The notes beneath the pieces were generated by a model, which was not told where the DNA came from, did no database searches, and was given only the letters and a program-made list of their open reading frames with translations. Shown in pieces: positions 5,556 through 13,119 of a stretch of DNA of 13,119 bases. Made by a program: the position numbers and the translations under genes. Position 1 is the stretch's first letter. Each line of letters begins with the position of its first letter. The DNA comes from Saprospiraceae bacterium (GTDB lineage: Bacteria; Bacteroidota; Bacteroidia; Chitinophagales; Saprospiraceae), in assembly GCA_015494245.1 (NCBI GenBank), contig WGBN01000091.1, positions 1-13,119 of the forward strand. Direction: 5' to 3'.

Positions 5556-6587
5556 ATGGATAAACAAAAGAAAACCATTCTCGTTACGGGAGGCTGCGGG
5601 TATATCGGCAGCCATACCATCATAGATTTGTTGGACAAAGGTTATGAGGTGGTCTCCGTGGACAATCTGGTGAACAGTACGGAGGACAGCCTCGACCGCA
5701 TCGAAGCTGTTACGGGGAGGCGGGTGGTGAATGAGCGCATAGACCTCTGTGATTTTGATGCCTTGCGGCAAATGTTTGAGCGGTATCCGGAGGTGAGCGG
5801 TGTTGTTCACTTTGCGGCTTTGAAAAGTGTAGGGGAGTCGGTGCAGCAGCCCCTTCGCTATTACGAGAACAACATTACGGGGCTGGTGAACCTGTTGCGT
5901 TGCGTTCGGGAGTTTGAGGTGAGGGAATTTGTCTTTTCTTCTTCCTGCTCGGTTTATGGCAATGCGGAAAAACTGCCCGTTACGGAGGAGACGCCTTTGC
6001 AGGAGGCAGAGAGCCCTTACGGGCGGACGAAGCAAATGGGGGAGGACATTTGCCGCGATTTTGTGGCCGCCTGTCCGGAGCATCGCTGTGTGTTGCTGCG
6101 GTACTTCAATCCTGCAGGCGCGCATGAGAGCGGCTTGATTGGCGAGGCGCCGGGCAAAGAGCCCGAGAATCTCGTACCCATCATCATGGATGCGGCGCTG
6201 GGCGTGCGCAGGGAAGTGGTGGTGTTTGGGGATGATTACCCGACGCGCGACGGCTCCTGCATCAGGGATTACATCCACATCATGGATTTGGCGGAAGCCC
6301 ACAGCCTGGCGCTGGCTTTTGCAGCGAAGGCGCCGGCGGGAAGTTGTGAAGTCTTTAATGTGGGCAGCGGTACGGGAACGACGGTGCTTGAGGCCATCGC
6401 CGCTTTTGAACGGAGTACGGGCGTGAAATTGCCCTGGCGTATCGGGCCGCGCCGCCCGGGGGATGTGGTGGCTATTTATGCCAATTACGACAAAGCGGCA
6501 CGGCTGCTCGGATGGCAACCGCGCCGCTCTATGGACGACATCATGCGCACGGCCTGGGCCTGGGCACGACGTTGGCGGAAAGATTGA
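5556..6587 (+). CDS. galE: UDP-glucose 4-epimerase
   Basis: 343 residues, the normal family length. It interconverts UDP-glucose and UDP-galactose using bound NAD, supplying galactose for polysaccharide and glycan synthesis or for galactose use. It is an extended short-chain dehydrogenase: NAD-binding TGGCGYIGSHT (G12, G15, G18), HFAALKSVGESV, the catalytic triad Ser130 (SSSCSVYG), Tyr155 and Lys159 (SPYGRTK), then RYFNPAGAHESGLIGE and RDYIHIMDLA, all typical of GalE. The ATG at 5556 follows an SD-like GGTGA by 3 nt and lies 10 nt after psuG, so it is likely in the same transcript. The minus-strand TlpA-like gene ends only 8 nt beyond its stop, leaving no room for a separate terminator. Confidence 0.95.
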   Translation: MDKQKKTILVTGGCGYIGSHTIIDLLDKGYEVVSVDNLVNSTEDSLDRIEAVTGRRVVNERIDLCDFDALRQMFERYPEVSGVVHFAALKSVGESVQQPLRYYENNITGLVNLLRCVREFEVREFVFSSSCSVYGNAEKLPVTEETPLQEAESPYGRTKQMGEDICRDFVAACPEHRCVLLRYFNPAGAHESGLIGEAPGKEPENLVPIIMDAALGVRREVVVFGDDYPTRDGSCIRDYIHIMDLAEAHSLALAFAAKAPAGSCEVFNVGSGTGTTVLEAIAAFERSTGVKLPWRIGPRRPGDVVAIYANYDKAARLLGWQPRRSMDDIMRTAWAWARRWRKD

Positions 6588-6595
6588 AACTTCCC

Positions 6596-7102
6596 TTATT
6601 GGGCGTTGTACTTTTCGATTACTTCTTCCAGTTCGTACTCATCGCCAGGGGTGTAGCCGTTGTGTACCCACGACATGTATCCCTGCTTGCTGATGACGAA
6701 AGTCTGAGGGATGGTGGAGAAGTTGAAGGCATTCTGCAAGGTTTGGGCATCGCCGTGTAAGACGGTGAATTCCCAGCCTTTGGTTTCGACGATGGAGGGG
6801 ATTTTGGTGAGAGAGCGTTGGTCGTCAATGCTGATAGCGACCAGCTCTACATCGTACTTGTCTAACCATTCTTCGTAAATTTCGGCGATGGCATCCAGCT
6901 CTTTTTTGCAGGGCGAGCACCAGGTGGCCCAAAAGCTGAGGATGACCACTTTGCCGGGCTGGTTGCCGTAGGTTTCTAAGAGGTTGACTTCTTCTCCCCC
7001 AAGCGTATAAACGGTAACATCGGGAATGGTCTTTTGAGCAGAAAGTGTAGAGAAGAAGAGGATGAAAGCAGAGCAGGTAAAAAGGAGTTTGAGCATTTTC
7101 AT
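6596..7102 (-). CDS. TlpA-like periplasmic thiol-disulfide oxidoreductase
   Basis: 168 residues from the ATG at 7102-7100 (MKMLKLLFTC...); an ATG at 7129 would extend it by nine less signal-like residues. The N-terminal signal peptide ends around FSTLSAQ. The thioredoxin fold carries WCSPC (in FWATWCSPCKKEL) and the cis-proline in STIPQTFVIS, with the AhpC/TSA-like KVVILSFWATWC start, as in TlpA/ResA proteins. Such proteins reduce or exchange disulfides on periplasmic targets, including apocytochromes c, or link to other envelope redox proteins. It lies divergent to the DUF6029 and Omp28 genes. I recall this trio as a recurrent Bacteroidota neighbourhood, but did not check it. It converges on galE. 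Confidence 0.9.
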   Translation of the reverse strand: MKMLKLLFTCSAFILFFSTLSAQKTIPDVTVYTLGGEEVNLLETYGNQPGKVVILSFWATWCSPCKKELDAIAEIYEEWLDKYDVELVAISIDDQRSLTKIPSIVETKGWEFTVLHGDAQTLQNAFNFSTIPQTFVISKQGYMSWVHNGYTPGDEYELEEVIEKYNAQ

Positions 7103-7415
7103 CTTGAAAAGGATTTGGGTTGTCATCAAAAGAGTTTGTTGTGCATTTGACGAAAGTCAATATTTTTGGTCATGCTTTTGAAGCATTTGGCTTAATTCTT
7201 TTTAACATTGCAGCGTTTTTGCCACAGGCGCTACACAGCAATTATAACCGCAAAAGCATGCGCTAAGGTATGGACAAATCATGAAAGAAGCCGGCTCTTA
7301 ACAGATTTTTAAGCAAAAGTGGCGTGGCTTTGACATGAAACTCATTTTTTCAGGACATCAGTTTACAGGGAGTGACGGGTGTTGCTCTTTGTAAAAACAA
7401 GAACGAAAACCAGTC
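7103..7415. other. Divergent intergenic region between TlpA-like and DUF6029 genes
   Basis: About 310 bp with no gene. It holds two small perfect hairpins: TTGAC-GAAA-GTCAA (7147-7160) and ATGCTT-TTG-AAGCAT (7172-7186). No TAnnTTTG box with proper spacing is visible on either strand, although both flanking genes should start from here. The minus strand reads TTGAC within the first hairpin, which could be part of a -33 region for the TlpA-like gene. Confidence 0.5.
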
Positions 7416-9083
7416 ATGAAACAATTTTTCTATGCTCTTTGCGCAATCGTGCTTTGCACGGGGAGCGTGTTTGCCCAGGGGCAACTTTCGGGACGCTTGG
7501 AATCCTTTGGCAATTTTTTTCTGCGCGACAGCCTGATCGGGGCGGCCAATACGCCCCAGTACGACCATCAGCTTTACGGTGCGGAGGCCTGGCTGAATCT
7601 GAACTATACCCTCAAGGGCTTTGAGTTTCGCACGCGCTTTGATCTTTTTAACAATTCCAATCTGCTGAATCCGCAGGATTCCTATACGGCCCAGGGCATT
7701 GGATATTGGTATGTGGGCAAGGAAATAGACCGCTTTAAGGTAGAGGCGGGCTATTTGTACGACCAGATCGGCAGTGGCATCATCTATCGCGCGTATGAAG
7801 AGCGGGCTCTGGCCATAGATCAGGCGCTGCTGGGACTCGGCTTGCAGTATCGCCTGGGCGACAACTGGCTGGTCAAAGCCTTTACGGGGCGTCAGAAACA
7901 GCAGTTCGACACTTACAAATCCATCATTAAGGGACTTTCGGTAGAAGGCTTTATCGTCAAGGGCGAGGACAAGAAGGTTTTTCTCGTTCCGGGCTTTGGG
8001 GTTGTCAATCGCACTTTGGACGACGGGTCTATGCAGAGCCTGGTGTCCAGCCTGGCTACTTACCGCAAGGAGGACCAGTTTTCGCCCACTTACAACACCT
8101 ATGCTTTTAGTTTTTACAACACGCTGACGCGGGGAGCTTTCAACTGGTATGTGGAGGCGGCGTATAAGACGCGCGACAATTTGAGTGACCCCTTTGGCGA
8201 GCGCGTTACGCTGTCGGGGGATACGGTTGTGGGGCCGACTTTTTTCCAGGCGCCGGGCTCGGTTTTATACACCAGTCTGAGTTATGCCAAAAAGGGATTT
8301 GGCGCAAGCCTGGAATTTAAGCGCACGCAGAATTTTTCCTTCCGCACCCGTCCGCAGGAGAGCCTGAACCGGGGGCTGGTCAACTTCCTGCCCCCCATGA
8401 CGCGCGTCAACACTTACCGGCTGACGGCCCGCTATGCGGCGGCTACCCAGGATTTGGGTGAATTGGCTTATCAGGCCGATGTCAGTTATAAATTCAGCAA
8501 GCGGCTGCGGCTGAATGTCAATTTTTCCAACATTACCGACTTGGACAATCTGCTGCTCTACCGCGAGCTGTATTCCGAGCTGACTTTTAAGAAGCCGCGG
8601 AAGTGGACGCTGGTGGGCGGCTTGCAGTGGTTGCAGTACAATCAGGAGGTGTATTACTTCAAGCCGGATGCGCCGCTTTTGCAGGCGGTAACGCCCTATT
8701 TTGATTATTTGTACAAGTTTTCGCGCAAGACTTCCATCCGCTTTGAAGGGCAATACATGAAGGTGGGCAAGGACGAAAAGGGCGAGTTGCACGACTATGG
8801 CGACTGGGTGTTTGGCCTGGTGGAATTTGCTGTGGCGCCACACTGGACTTTCACGGTTTCGGATATGTACAACATTCAGCCCGGGCACAACTCTCCGGTG
8901 GATGATCAGGGCAACAAGCTGGCCATACATTATCCGCGTTTTGATATTTACTATTCGCAGGGGCCGACGCGCTTTTCGCTCAGCTATGTGAAGCAGGTGG
9001 AGGGCATTATTTGCTCGGGAGGTGTTTGTCGCGTGGAGCCGGCCTTTAGCGGCGTCAAGTTGAGCGTGAGCTCTTCGTTTTAG
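7416..9083 (+). CDS. DUF6029-type outer-membrane beta-barrel protein
   Basis: 555 residues. The signal peptide MKQFFYALCAIVLCTGSVFA is followed by GQLSGRLESFGNFF, the GxLES start typical of DUF6029 proteins. The rest is rich in alternating aromatic and polar strands (for example AWLNLNYTLKGFEFRTRFDLF, YRLTARYAA, FDIYYSQGPTRFSLSYV), and it ends in VSSSF with a terminal Phe, the beta-signal read by the Bam machinery. I infer an outer-membrane barrel of many strands. The function of DUF6029 is not known to me; transport or structural roles are both possible. The Omp28-type lipoprotein gene follows after 32 nt in the same direction, so they are likely co-transcribed and may form an outer-membrane pair. 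Confidence 0.8.
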   Translation: MKQFFYALCAIVLCTGSVFAQGQLSGRLESFGNFFLRDSLIGAANTPQYDHQLYGAEAWLNLNYTLKGFEFRTRFDLFNNSNLLNPQDSYTAQGIGYWYVGKEIDRFKVEAGYLYDQIGSGIIYRAYEERALAIDQALLGLGLQYRLGDNWLVKAFTGRQKQQFDTYKSIIKGLSVEGFIVKGEDKKVFLVPGFGVVNRTLDDGSMQSLVSSLATYRKEDQFSPTYNTYAFSFYNTLTRGAFNWYVEAAYKTRDNLSDPFGERVTLSGDTVVGPTFFQAPGSVLYTSLSYAKKGFGASLEFKRTQNFSFRTRPQESLNRGLVNFLPPMTRVNTYRLTARYAAATQDLGELAYQADVSYKFSKRLRLNVNFSNITDLDNLLLYRELYSELTFKKPRKWTLVGGLQWLQYNQEVYYFKPDAPLLQAVTPYFDYLYKFSRKTSIRFEGQYMKVGKDEKGELHDYGDWVFGLVEFAVAPHWTFTVSDMYNIQPGHNSPVDDQGNKLAIHYPRFDIYYSQGPTRFSLSYVKQVEGIICSGGVCRVEPAFSGVKLSVSSSF

Positions 9084-9115
9084 GAACCATTTTTCAGCAA
9101 TACAAGCCATACGAC

Positions 9116-9970
9116 ATGAAAAAGATCACACAAGCAGGCGTATTTTTTGTCTTTCTGGGCCTTTTGCTTTTCTCTTTTCCCTCTTGCGAGGAAATTCCGC
9201 CGGTGATTCCTTCGGGGCAGAACAATCCGGATACTACGATAGATGTCAGCCAGCAGAAGCGGCAGGTGTTGATTGAGGAGTTTACGGGCGTGCGCTGCGT
9301 GAACTGCCCGGCGGGCAGTGCGGAGATACAGGACTTGCTGCTGGTTTATGGGGAGCAGTTGGTGGCGATATCCATTCATGCCGGGGAGTATTCGCCTCCC
9401 TTGCCCGAGAGCATGTACGATTTTCGCACGGAGGAGGGCGATCAGCTCATCAACTTTCTCGGGGCGCCTTTTGGTTATCCCTCTGCTGTGGTGGACAGGA
9501 AGCTGTTTGACGGCGAGTTTTCCGTGCAGTTGAGCAAGGCCAAGTGGGCGGGCTACATCGCGCAGGAGGCTGCGGAAGCCCCCCGCGTTAAGATTGGCAT
9601 AGAGAGCAATTACAGCGATTCCGATCGCTCTTTGGAGGTGAAGGTTACGCTGTATCCGCAGGAAGACCTCAGCGCTGAGGATTTGCGTTTGAGCGTGGCC
9701 ATTACTGAAGACGGAATCATTGACTATCAGATTACGCCCGATGGGGAGGTGCCGGATTACGAGCACCGCCACGTTTTGCGGGACATGCTCACGGCTTATG
9801 ACGGCGACCCGATTACGGAAGCCCTGTTGCCTGGCAGCAGTCCGGTATTTACTTACTCGTTTCAGGTGCCTGCGGATTGGAATGAGGGGCATTGCCATGT
9901 CATTGCCTTTGTCTCCAAAGCGGGGGCAGATAAAGATGTCTTGCAAGTACATCAGGTAGAGCTGAAATAG
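9116..9970 (+). CDS. Omp28-related lipoprotein with a CxxC thioredoxin-like motif
   Basis: 284 residues. The N-terminus (MKKITQAGVFFVFLGLLLFS, then FPSC-EE) is a lipoprotein-type signal with Cys24 as the likely lipidated residue; Phe-Pro before Ser-Cys makes the lipobox imperfect. The mature part starts with a Pro-rich linker, then VLIEEFTGVRCVNCPAGSAEI with redox-type C61-V-N-C64, LVAISIHAGEY, and GYPSAVVDRK, whose proline is in the cis-Pro position of a thioredoxin-like fold. This matches Omp28-type outer-membrane proteins of Bacteroidota. The C-terminal 120 residues look beta-rich. With the TlpA-like protein encoded divergently nearby, an envelope thiol-redox pair is plausible but inferred. 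It follows the DUF6029 gene closely and precedes the E2 gene by 32 nt. Confidence 0.82.
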   Translation: MKKITQAGVFFVFLGLLLFSFPSCEEIPPVIPSGQNNPDTTIDVSQQKRQVLIEEFTGVRCVNCPAGSAEIQDLLLVYGEQLVAISIHAGEYSPPLPESMYDFRTEEGDQLINFLGAPFGYPSAVVDRKLFDGEFSVQLSKAKWAGYIAQEAAEAPRVKIGIESNYSDSDRSLEVKVTLYPQEDLSAEDLRLSVAITEDGIIDYQITPDGEVPDYEHRHVLRDMLTAYDGDPITEALLPGSSPVFTYSFQVPADWNEGHCHVIAFVSKAGADKDVLQVHQVELK

Positions 9971-9972
9971 CT

Positions 9973-9980
9973 TATCTTTG
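9973..9980 (+). promoter_or_regulatory. TAnnTTTG -7-like box before the E2 gene
   Basis: TATCTTTG directly follows the Omp28-type gene's stop codon and lies 22 nt before the ATG at 10003. The nearest upstream TTG (9941) is 29 nt away, longer than the usual 17-23, so only the -7 half is well supported. It suggests the E2 gene has its own start of transcription. Confidence 0.5.
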
Positions 9981-10002
9981 CCCATCAAAAGACAGATAAC
10001 AC

Positions 10003-11256
10003 ATGGCAGAAATCATTCGCATGCCCCGCCTGAGCGATACCATGGAGGAGGGCACCATCATCAGTTGGCTGAAAAAGGAAGGAGATCAGGTAGAGACCGG
10101 TGACCTCTTAGCGGAGGTAGAGACCGATAAGGCTACCATGGAGATGGACAGTCCGGCCGACGGTGTGCTTTTGCACATCGCCGTCAAAGAGGGTACGGTA
10201 CCGGTGGACAGTATCATCGCCATCATCGGTGAAGAGGGCGAGGACTGGAAGGCCATTTTGGCGAAAGCCGAAAAAGAAAACGCCCCGGCTACCTCTGCTG
10301 CTCCTGCAGCGCCTCAGGAGGCACATAGCAAAGAGCCGCAGCCTGCTGCCGCGGTTTCTGCCCAAGCTACGACGGGCCCCCTTGTTGAGCAAGCTCCGGC
10401 CGGTGGTAATGGTCGCGTCAAGGCTTCGCCCCTGGCTCGCAGCATGGCCAAAGAACTGGGCATAGACCTGCACCTCATCCAGGGCAGCGGCCCGGGCGGG
10501 CGCGTGATCAAGCGGGATGTGGAGAACTTCAGGCAGCGTCCGGCGGCAACGGCAGGTATGGCTGCTCCGGCGGAGACTTATACGGATTTGCCGCTTTCGC
10601 AAATGCGAAAAACCATTGCGCGGCGCTTGAGTGAAAGCAAGTTTACGGCTCCGCACTTCTACCTCACCATGGAGATCATGATGGATAAGGTGAGGGCCCT
10701 GCGCAAGGAGATCAACGCCATCAGCGAGGAGAAAATCTCTTTCAACGACTTCGTTATTAAGGCCGTGGCGCTCGCTTTGCGCCAGCATCCGGCAGTGAAT
10801 GCTTCCTGGTTGGACGACCGCATTCGCAGGTATCACTATGTACATATAGGTGTGGCTGTAGCCGTAGAGGAGGGGCTGATGGTGCCCGTGCTGCGTCATG
10901 CCGACCATTTGGGGCTTTCGCAGATTCACACTTCCGTAAAAGATTTGGCCGTGCGCGCCCGCGAGCGCAAGCTGGCTTTGGAGGAGATGCAGGGCAATAC
11001 CTTTACCATCTCCAATCTGGGCATGTTTGGCATTGAAGAATTTACGGCCATCATCAACCCGCCGGATGCCTGCATCCTCGCCGTGGGTGGCATTATGGAG
11101 AAACCCGTGGTGAGAGACGGCCAGATTGTGCCGGGTTACCCCATGAAGGTTACGCTTTCCTGCGACCACCGCGTGGTGGATGGAGCCACGGGCTCTGCCT
11201 TCCTGCAAACGCTCAAGCAGTTGCTGGAAGAACCATTGCGCCTGCTGGTTGTTTGA
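10003..11256 (+). CDS. pdhC: Dihydrolipoamide acyltransferase (E2) of a 2-oxoacid dehydrogenase, probably pyruvate dehydrogenase
   Basis: 417 residues in the standard E2 order. One lipoyl domain (1-80) has lipoyl-lysine K43 in ETDKATMEM. An Ala/Pro-rich flexible linker follows (about 92-135). The peripheral subunit-binding domain spans 139-176 (VKASPLARSMAKELGIDL...GSGPGGRVIKRDV). The catalytic domain (about 193-417) contains FTISNLGMFGIEEFTAIINPP and the active-site DHRVVDGA (H389, D393). It transfers the acyl group from E1 to CoA through swinging lipoamide. The MPRLSDTMEEG start and the GMFGIEEFTAIINPPDACILAVGG motif favour the pyruvate type over the 2-oxoglutarate type. A single lipoyl domain is at the short end of the family. 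E1 and E3 genes are not adjacent. The CoA-binding gene follows after 17 nt. Confidence 0.92.
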   Translation: MAEIIRMPRLSDTMEEGTIISWLKKEGDQVETGDLLAEVETDKATMEMDSPADGVLLHIAVKEGTVPVDSIIAIIGEEGEDWKAILAKAEKENAPATSAAPAAPQEAHSKEPQPAAAVSAQATTGPLVEQAPAGGNGRVKASPLARSMAKELGIDLHLIQGSGPGGRVIKRDVENFRQRPAATAGMAAPAETYTDLPLSQMRKTIARRLSESKFTAPHFYLTMEIMMDKVRALRKEINAISEEKISFNDFVIKAVALALRQHPAVNASWLDDRIRRYHYVHIGVAVAVEEGLMVPVLRHADHLGLSQIHTSVKDLAVRARERKLALEEMQGNTFTISNLGMFGIEEFTAIINPPDACILAVGGIMEKPVVRDGQIVPGYPMKVTLSCDHRVVDGATGSAFLQTLKQLLEEPLRLLVV

Positions 11257-11273
11257 AAAGAAAACGCTTCGTC

Positions 11274-11648
11274 ATGGCAAAAGAAAACAAAAAGACGCTC
11301 GTCCTGGGCGCATCTCCCAATCCCGAGAGATACTCCTTCAAGGCAACCACCCAATTGCACGCCCACGGCTATGAAGTCATCCCCGTAGGCATTCGCGAGG
11401 GCGAGATTGCCGGCATTCCCATCCGCACGGACCGCCCCGTGCCCAAAGATGTACACACGGTTTCCATGTACATCGGCCCCAAGCGCCAACCGGAGTATTA
11501 CGACTACATCCTCCACCAAATCAAACCCAAGCGCATTCTCTTCAATCCGGGCACGGAAAATCCCGAACTGGAAGCACTGGCCCAAGCCGAGGGCATAGAA
11601 ACGGAGCGGGCTTGCAATTTGGTGCTGCTTTCTTTGGGGGCGTTTTGA
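11274..11648 (+). CDS. CoA-binding domain protein (YccU-like)
   Basis: 124 residues forming one Rossmann-like CoA_binding_2 domain. TLVLGASPNPERYSFKATTQL is the nucleotide-binding loop, GYEVIPVG the second strand, then PEYYDYILHQIKPKRILFNPGTENPELEALAQAEGIETERACNLVLLSLGAF, matching the conserved C-terminal NPG...RAC.LV pattern. These small proteins resemble the CoA-binding part of succinyl-CoA synthetase and of acyl-CoA synthetases, but have no established reaction. The ATG at 11274 (MAKENKKTLVLGAS) is preferred over a TTG at 11253 that overlaps the E2 stop. Co-transcription with E2 is likely. The C-rich codon use resembles hemD. Confidence 0.85.
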   Translation: MAKENKKTLVLGASPNPERYSFKATTQLHAHGYEVIPVGIREGEIAGIPIRTDRPVPKDVHTVSMYIGPKRQPEYYDYILHQIKPKRILFNPGTENPELEALAQAEGIETERACNLVLLSLGAF

Positions 11649-11656
11649 GGGGAGAG

Positions 11657-11684
11657 TTTAGTGTTTAGCGTTTAGCGTTTAGTT
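11657..11684 (+). repeat. Heptamer tandem repeat (TTTAGCG-type, four units)
   Basis: Units TTTAGTG, TTTAGCG, TTTAGCG and TTTAGTT begin 8 nt after the stop of the CoA-binding gene and lead straight into the palindrome at 11686. The arrangement mirrors 2873-2944 after trxA, including the TGAGGGG at both stop codons. Confidence 0.85.
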
Positions 11685-11685
11685 G

Positions 11686-11703
11686 GGCGGGCTTTAGCCC
11701 GCC
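11686..11703. repeat. REP-like palindrome GGCGGGCTTTAGCCCGCC
   Basis: Identical over 18 nt to the element at 2901-2918. It may act as a 3' hairpin for the E2/CoA-binding transcript. Confidence 0.9.
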
Positions 11704-11712
11704 AATCGGTAC

Positions 11713-11730
11713 CGCGGGCTTCAGCCCGCG
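11713..11730. repeat. REP-like palindrome, variant copy
   Basis: CGCGGGCTTCAGCCCGCG is a perfect 7-bp inverted repeat with TTCA in the loop, paired with the copy 9 nt upstream. A further degenerate copy (GGGCTTCAGCTCCCG) lies at 11794-11808, and an 11-nt flank (CCGCGCCGTGA) occurs at both 11726 and 11751, suggesting a partly decayed array. Confidence 0.85.
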
Positions 11731-11958
11731 CCGTGAGCCTGAGCTATAACCCGCGCCGTGACATAAATGTTTGCTTGGTAACGATGACAGGATGGGCTTC
11801 AGCTCCCGAGGTTTGAAGTTGCCGTAATTTGGCTGAGTTGGTGTAATCGGGAGGCGTTATGAACGCGTATAGTGTAGGAGAATAAGGGGGCTTACCATGT
11901 GATTTGTTTTTCTTGGTAAATGTGGGATGAGAGTGGAAATGTTAAAAAATAGGTTAAA
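11731..11958. other. Intergenic stretch with decayed repeats
   Basis: This 228-bp stretch holds only the repeat remnants described in the preceding entry. After about 11870 the base composition falls towards AT-rich and stays so through the lipoprotein gene. No gene, tRNA or clear site is seen before the promoter at 11959. Confidence 0.5.
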
Positions 11959-11990
11959 TTTGCATTTTAAGTAATTATGTCTTAACTTTG
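11959..11990 (+). promoter_or_regulatory. Consensus Bacteroidota promoter of the phase-variable lipoprotein gene
   Basis: TTTG at 11959-11962 and TAACTTTG at 11983-11990 are 20 nt apart, an ideal TTG-N17-23-TAnnTTTG promoter. Transcription should begin near 11994-11997, leaving a leader of about 53 nt before the ATG at 12049. This supports that ATG as the real start of the gene. Confidence 0.75.
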
Positions 11991-11995
11991 CACGG

Positions 11996-12018
11996 AAACT
12001 TCTTTTGAGGAGTTTTTT
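11996..12018 (+). promoter_or_regulatory. Hairpin with T-run at the start of the leader
   Basis: AAACTTC (11996-12002) pairs with GGAGTTT (12009-12015), seven pairs with one G-U, around a TTTTGA loop and is followed by TTT. It sits at or just after the predicted transcription start. It could be a 5' stabilising stem or a weak terminator or attenuator. The stem is AT-rich, so it may be of little consequence. Confidence 0.4.
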
Positions 12019-12048
12019 CTATATTTTCTCACCATAAACATTTTTGAT

Positions 12049-12839
<791 letters not shown>

Positions 12840-12846
12840 CTTCTTG

Positions 12847-12890
12847 CTGGCCTTGCACCATTTTAGGTAAAAGGTGTAAGGCCAGTTTAT
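12847..12890 (+). terminator. Strong intrinsic terminator after the lipoprotein gene
   Basis: CTGGCCTTGCACC (12847-12859) pairs along all 13 positions (one G-U) with GGTGTAAGGCCAG (12873-12885). TTTT/AAAA within the loop can extend the stem. TTTATATATA follows. It starts 8 nt after the stop codon, making the lipoprotein gene a single-gene transcript together with the promoter at 11959. Confidence 0.88.
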
Positions 12891-12909
12891 ATATAACATA
12901 TTAGGCGGA

Positions 12910-13119
12910 ATGCGCTTTTTAGGGATACTTACAAGTTGCTTCTTCCCCTTCCTGCATATACAGGCCCAGTCCTCTTTTTCAAAGTACCTGGATGTGCCGG
13001 CGGCTTATATCGTTTACAACATGGCCACTTATGGCTCTGATGAGGTGTCGCTTTTGTTGTATGATTTTAACGTGCATTCTGCGAATGTCTATTATGCAAA
13101 ATTTAAGCCGCCTTACGAC
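12910..13119 (+). CDS. Secreted protein of unknown function, N-terminal part
   Basis: An ATG at 12910 opens a frame that stays open to the end of the window (70 codons visible). It begins with a signal peptide (MRFLGILTSCFFPFLHIQAQ), probably cleaved near AQA or QAQ, followed by SSFSKYLDVPAAYIVYNMATYGSDEV and a hydrophobic strand-like stretch. Base composition is richer in GC than the lipoprotein gene before it, and a strong terminator separates them, so it is a separate unit. I do not recognise the family; the visible part is too short. No TAnnTTTG box is seen in the 24 nt between terminator and start. Confidence 0.65.
   Translation, partial: MRFLGILTSCFFPFLHIQAQSSFSKYLDVPAAYIVYNMATYGSDEVSLLLYDFNVHSANVYYAKFKPPYD

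Noticed and set aside
5553..6518. Long minus-strand open frame opposite galE
   Set aside because: GalE is certain from its motifs on the plus strand; the opposite frame gives a His/Arg-rich product typical of a shadow.
7103..7129. Upstream ATG (7129) as the start of the TlpA-like gene
   Set aside because: The nine extra residues (MMTTQILFK) weaken the signal peptide, whereas MKMLKLLF gives a standard n-region.
7147..7166. Hairpin TTGAC-GAAA-GTCAA plus TATTTTT as a plus-strand terminator
   Set aside because: No plus-strand gene ends nearby (galE ends at 6587), so a terminator role there has no purpose; noted only as a structure in the divergent promoter region.
10108..11208. Long minus-strand open frame opposite the E2 gene
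   Set aside because: The E2 domains are unmistakable on the plus strand; the antisense product shows no recognisable features.

Overview
This window looks like a chromosomal segment of a Bacteroidota bacterium. A member of the Saprospirales (Lewinella/Phaeodactylibacter type) is my best guess, at moderate confidence. The evidence is a DUF4271 membrane protein next to a Bacteroidota-type HemD, an Omp28 lipoprotein beside a DUF6029 beta-barrel, several TAnnTTTG promoter boxes of the Bacteroidota sigma factor, few Shine-Dalgarno sites, and intergenic spacers full of GCGGGCTTTAGCCCGC palindromes. No rRNA, tRNA, IS element or CRISPR array was seen.

Layout. Positions 1-552 hold the 3' end of an AAA_14/DUF4143 ATPase. 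DUF4271 (572-1510) is followed by a terminator bracketed by a 25-nt repeat pair. Next comes a hemD-trxA pair (1774-2865). A 300-bp repeat-rich spacer (heptamers, 9-mers, palindromes, a large hairpin) separates it from a degenerate TrpF-like barrel protein (3173-3796). A 376-bp spacer with a full consensus promoter leads into a membrane-anchored class II-like cytochrome c, psuG and galE (4173-6587). On the minus strand, a TlpA-like thioredoxin (6596-7102) converges with galE. It is divergent from a DUF6029 outer-membrane protein and an Omp28-type CxxC lipoprotein (7416-9970). Then come the E2 subunit of a 2-oxoacid dehydrogenase, probably pyruvate dehydrogenase (10003-11256), and a small CoA-binding protein (11274-11648). 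A second repeat-rich spacer follows.

The most notable locus is 11959-12890. A consensus promoter (TTTG-N20-TAnnTTTG) and a short leader precede an ATG that opens a lipoprotein signal peptide. Its hydrophobic core is encoded by a (TC)14 dinucleotide microsatellite. In this sequence the signal peptide runs into a TAG just after the repeat. Losing one TC unit, or adding two, restores a perfect lipobox (LIG-C) joined to a 234-residue Cys-rich mature protein. That protein begins C-K-K-E-E, the published Bacteroidota lipoprotein surface-export pattern. The natural reading is a phase-variable, surface-exposed lipoprotein captured in the OFF state. It has its own strong terminator and is clearly AT-richer than the rest of the window.

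Themes that link the other genes are envelope redox and electron transfer (cytochrome c, TlpA-like protein, Omp28-type CxxC protein, cytoplasmic thioredoxin), tetrapyrrole synthesis (HemD), and sugar or nucleoside metabolism (GalE, PsuG). These are mostly ordinary chromosomal genes, not a mobile island.
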